From Lycorma delicatula (Eukaryota > Arthropoda > Insecta > Hemiptera > Fulgoridae), in assembly GCF_047948215.1 (NCBI RefSeq), contig NC_134456.1:194043034-194107033 (forward strand): a stretch of DNA of 64,000 nucleotides. Reading direction: 5' to 3'. The stretch's first letter is position 1. Each line of letters opens with the position of its first letter. Made by a program: the position numbers and the translations under genes. Positions 62,041-64,000 of this stretch are shown piece after piece. The notes under the pieces are model-generated. The model saw only the letters and a program-made list of their open reading frames with translations. It was not told the DNA's origin and did no database searches.

Positions 62041-64000
62041 TAAAAATAGTAAACACGAAAAAATAAAAAAAATGGTAAAACATACATTACAAAGAGAAGT
62101 TTCAGATATAAAATATAAATAAAGTAGAAAAGAAAAAAAATTGAAAATGAATACACGTTAAACACAGGCCGTTAAGTACTGAGAAACATCGGAAATAGGG
62201 CAAATCCCTGAAGCCATGGATTTATTGAAAGCAAACTGTTCGAATCAACAACAAGAAAGCTAAGAAACCTCAACTTACTTATCCTTTGGGAACTAGTACT
62301 AACTGTAATTTAAGTTGAAATGCAACTGCAACAGAGTTTCTCTGCGGGTATGAATAAATTATTACCTTAAATGTATTTGTATTTCTTTGTTATTTACATA
62401 TAAACATAATACTAACTTACTGTAACGAATAAAAGTCAATCAAAAAACTTAAAAGTTATAAAATTATGATCAAAAGTTTTAATGCAATATAAATTGATTT
62501 ATCAAAAAAAAATTAATATTTATTAAGAAGGAAAAAAATGTTCCGAGCTAAATAAAGAAAATTAAAATACTAAAAGCATTTCAACATGTAAAACAAGTTT
62601 TCTTTTTCACAAAAAATTAAATTGCAGTGATTTTAATTAACAAAAAAAAAATCAAAACAAAAATGTAGCAATCATGGTCTAAGAGAAGAGTTTACCTGTT
62701 ATGTGGTAAATTTGGTATAAGTTTTAAAAAAATGATGATGAATGAATGGATATTTTAGTACCGTTATAATTACAGAAAAATATACGTTTATAGATAATAA
62801 AGCCTTCAAATTTATTTAAAACAAACACCTTTGTAATGGTTTATATTATATAACTTTTATACAGGGCTTTGTATAGACCTTAATAGTTGTATTATATAAT
62901 AAAAAAAATAATTTGACAAATTTAAAAGAAATTAACGATTTTGAACAGTGGACTAATCATGTTAAACGTAACTCAGTTCACTAGAACGGTCGAATCAGTA
63001 GCAGAAAGAGAGGAATTCAACAAAGCTAACCACTATAGTAGTCAAGTTATATTCCATCTTTGACCGTTCTAAACTACAGAAATTTTTTGGAAAATCGGTC
63101 GAATGTTTTTATGCGCTTTTGTTTAACTTCCTCCGTGCACTGCGTCGCACGGCAAGATAGTTAGAATTTTATCAGCAATATTTACCCTTCTACCAGATGA
63201 GATAGAAGGCTAAAATTCTGGACATATCCTTATTTTCAATGATAATGTACTGTGATTACAAAAAATTCCATAAAAAAAAATCTACTTTCATATAAACTTT
63301 TTTGTTTGCAAACAATTCAAACAACCACGCATGCGTACGAAACACTTCGACGCAGAGTGCCAATAAGCGGTGCTTTCTGCTACGCCAGAAAATGAGTAGC
63401 TTATAATATGAAGATGAGTTTAATGGTCAGCTGACAAGTAGTGTCAGTGAATCACTGCTCTTAGATTTATACACAAATATTTGAGATTCGGTTATTCATT
63501 CTGCTACATCATTAATAGATGTAATACGTAACAAATTATCAATGAAATGATTATAAAATATATCACACTAAATGGCGTCCCACGCTTTAATTAATCATGA
63601 CATAAAATACAAAGGAATTTTGTTAATAAAATCATTCAATATGCGTTAATTAAATGTACCTAAATATAATAAATAAGATCTATATCTTATGTATGTAATG
63701 TATATATATATATATATATAGAATATATAGATGTAATAAATAAATGTTTACATAAAAGTACATTCACTGCCATGAATAAAAGAGATTTATACATCACCAT
63801 TATCAATATAAGATTTTATTTGACTTTAATCAAAGAGTTTGTTATAAACATTTATTCTCGATTTAATATGAAAGTGAAATAATTTTTCTTTTTCTTTTTT
63901 TTTTAATAAAAATAAGTAGTGAACCGAGGGGAACAAATTTTGCAGTCAGCGTATATAAAATCTCAAACACGACAATTTTAATTTAACATCAGGCTAAAAA
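62041..64000. other. AT-rich non-coding stretch
   Basis: (AT)n at 63701-63721. A hairpin CCGTGC/GCACGG at about 63133-63152 lies just after AACTTCCT, reminiscent of the inverted-end element family but too short to assign. A mildly GC-richer patch at 63310-63400 is unassigned. Confidence 0.4.

Overview
This 64 kb window is eukaryotic, AT-rich (roughly 70 % A+T by eye) and almost entirely non-coding. It contains no convincing complete host gene. The long runs of alternating TA, the tRNA-derived SINEs, the 5'-truncated non-LTR retrotransposon pieces and the Helitron-like elements point to an arthropod, most likely an insect with a large repeat-rich genome. Hemiptera would be my guess, but nothing here proves the order. 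The window could be intergenic or lie inside a very long intron. The short open frames are nearly all chance frames in AT-rich DNA, or frames through repeats and low-complexity tracts.

Layout. At 1-5 kb there is a tRNA-Glu-like SINE (1280), a short GC-rich retroposed fragment with a poly-A tail and possible target duplication (2043), and a near-perfect hairpin (5030). At 6.6-7.5 kb, 14.5-15.4 kb, 25.9-26.5 kb and 37.1-38.1 kb lie four copies of one 0.6-1 kb element with short inverted ends (ACTTCCTTGTACG). At 13-20 kb there is a nest of repeats: a second tRNA-Glu-like SINE, a 5'-truncated copy of a different SINE with a target duplication, a tandem duplication, a Helitron-like element, and an unclassified two-part repeat (parts A and B) found separately and together. 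At 23.5-24.5 kb a Helitron-like copy is followed by a third tRNA-Glu-like SINE. At 27.3-28.6 kb there is a foldback-type element with diverged inverted repeats of about 190 bp. At 31.2-31.5 kb several perfect hairpins cluster. At 33.8-34.1 kb sits a young 5'-truncated LINE tail with a perfect 13-bp target duplication. At 42.3 kb there is a small GC-rich island with an initiator/DPE-like core promoter. Two more Helitron-like copies lie at 45.9 and 48.3 kb. At 52.2-53.65 kb a decayed LINE reverse-transcriptase gene runs on the minus strand, with FADG where FADD is expected. At 58.4 kb a full-length SINE carries a perfect 15-bp target duplication.

The 'genes' here are mobile-element parts. The LINE remnants represent the kind of machinery that would have copied the SINEs in trans. 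The Helitron-like and inverted-repeat elements are non-autonomous and carry no transposase or helicase in this window. I found no CRISPR array, operon, rRNA gene, functional tRNA gene or new protein system. The most interesting items are structural: the foldback element, the Helitron-like family with its expanded purine tract, the two-part repeat, and the hairpin cluster.
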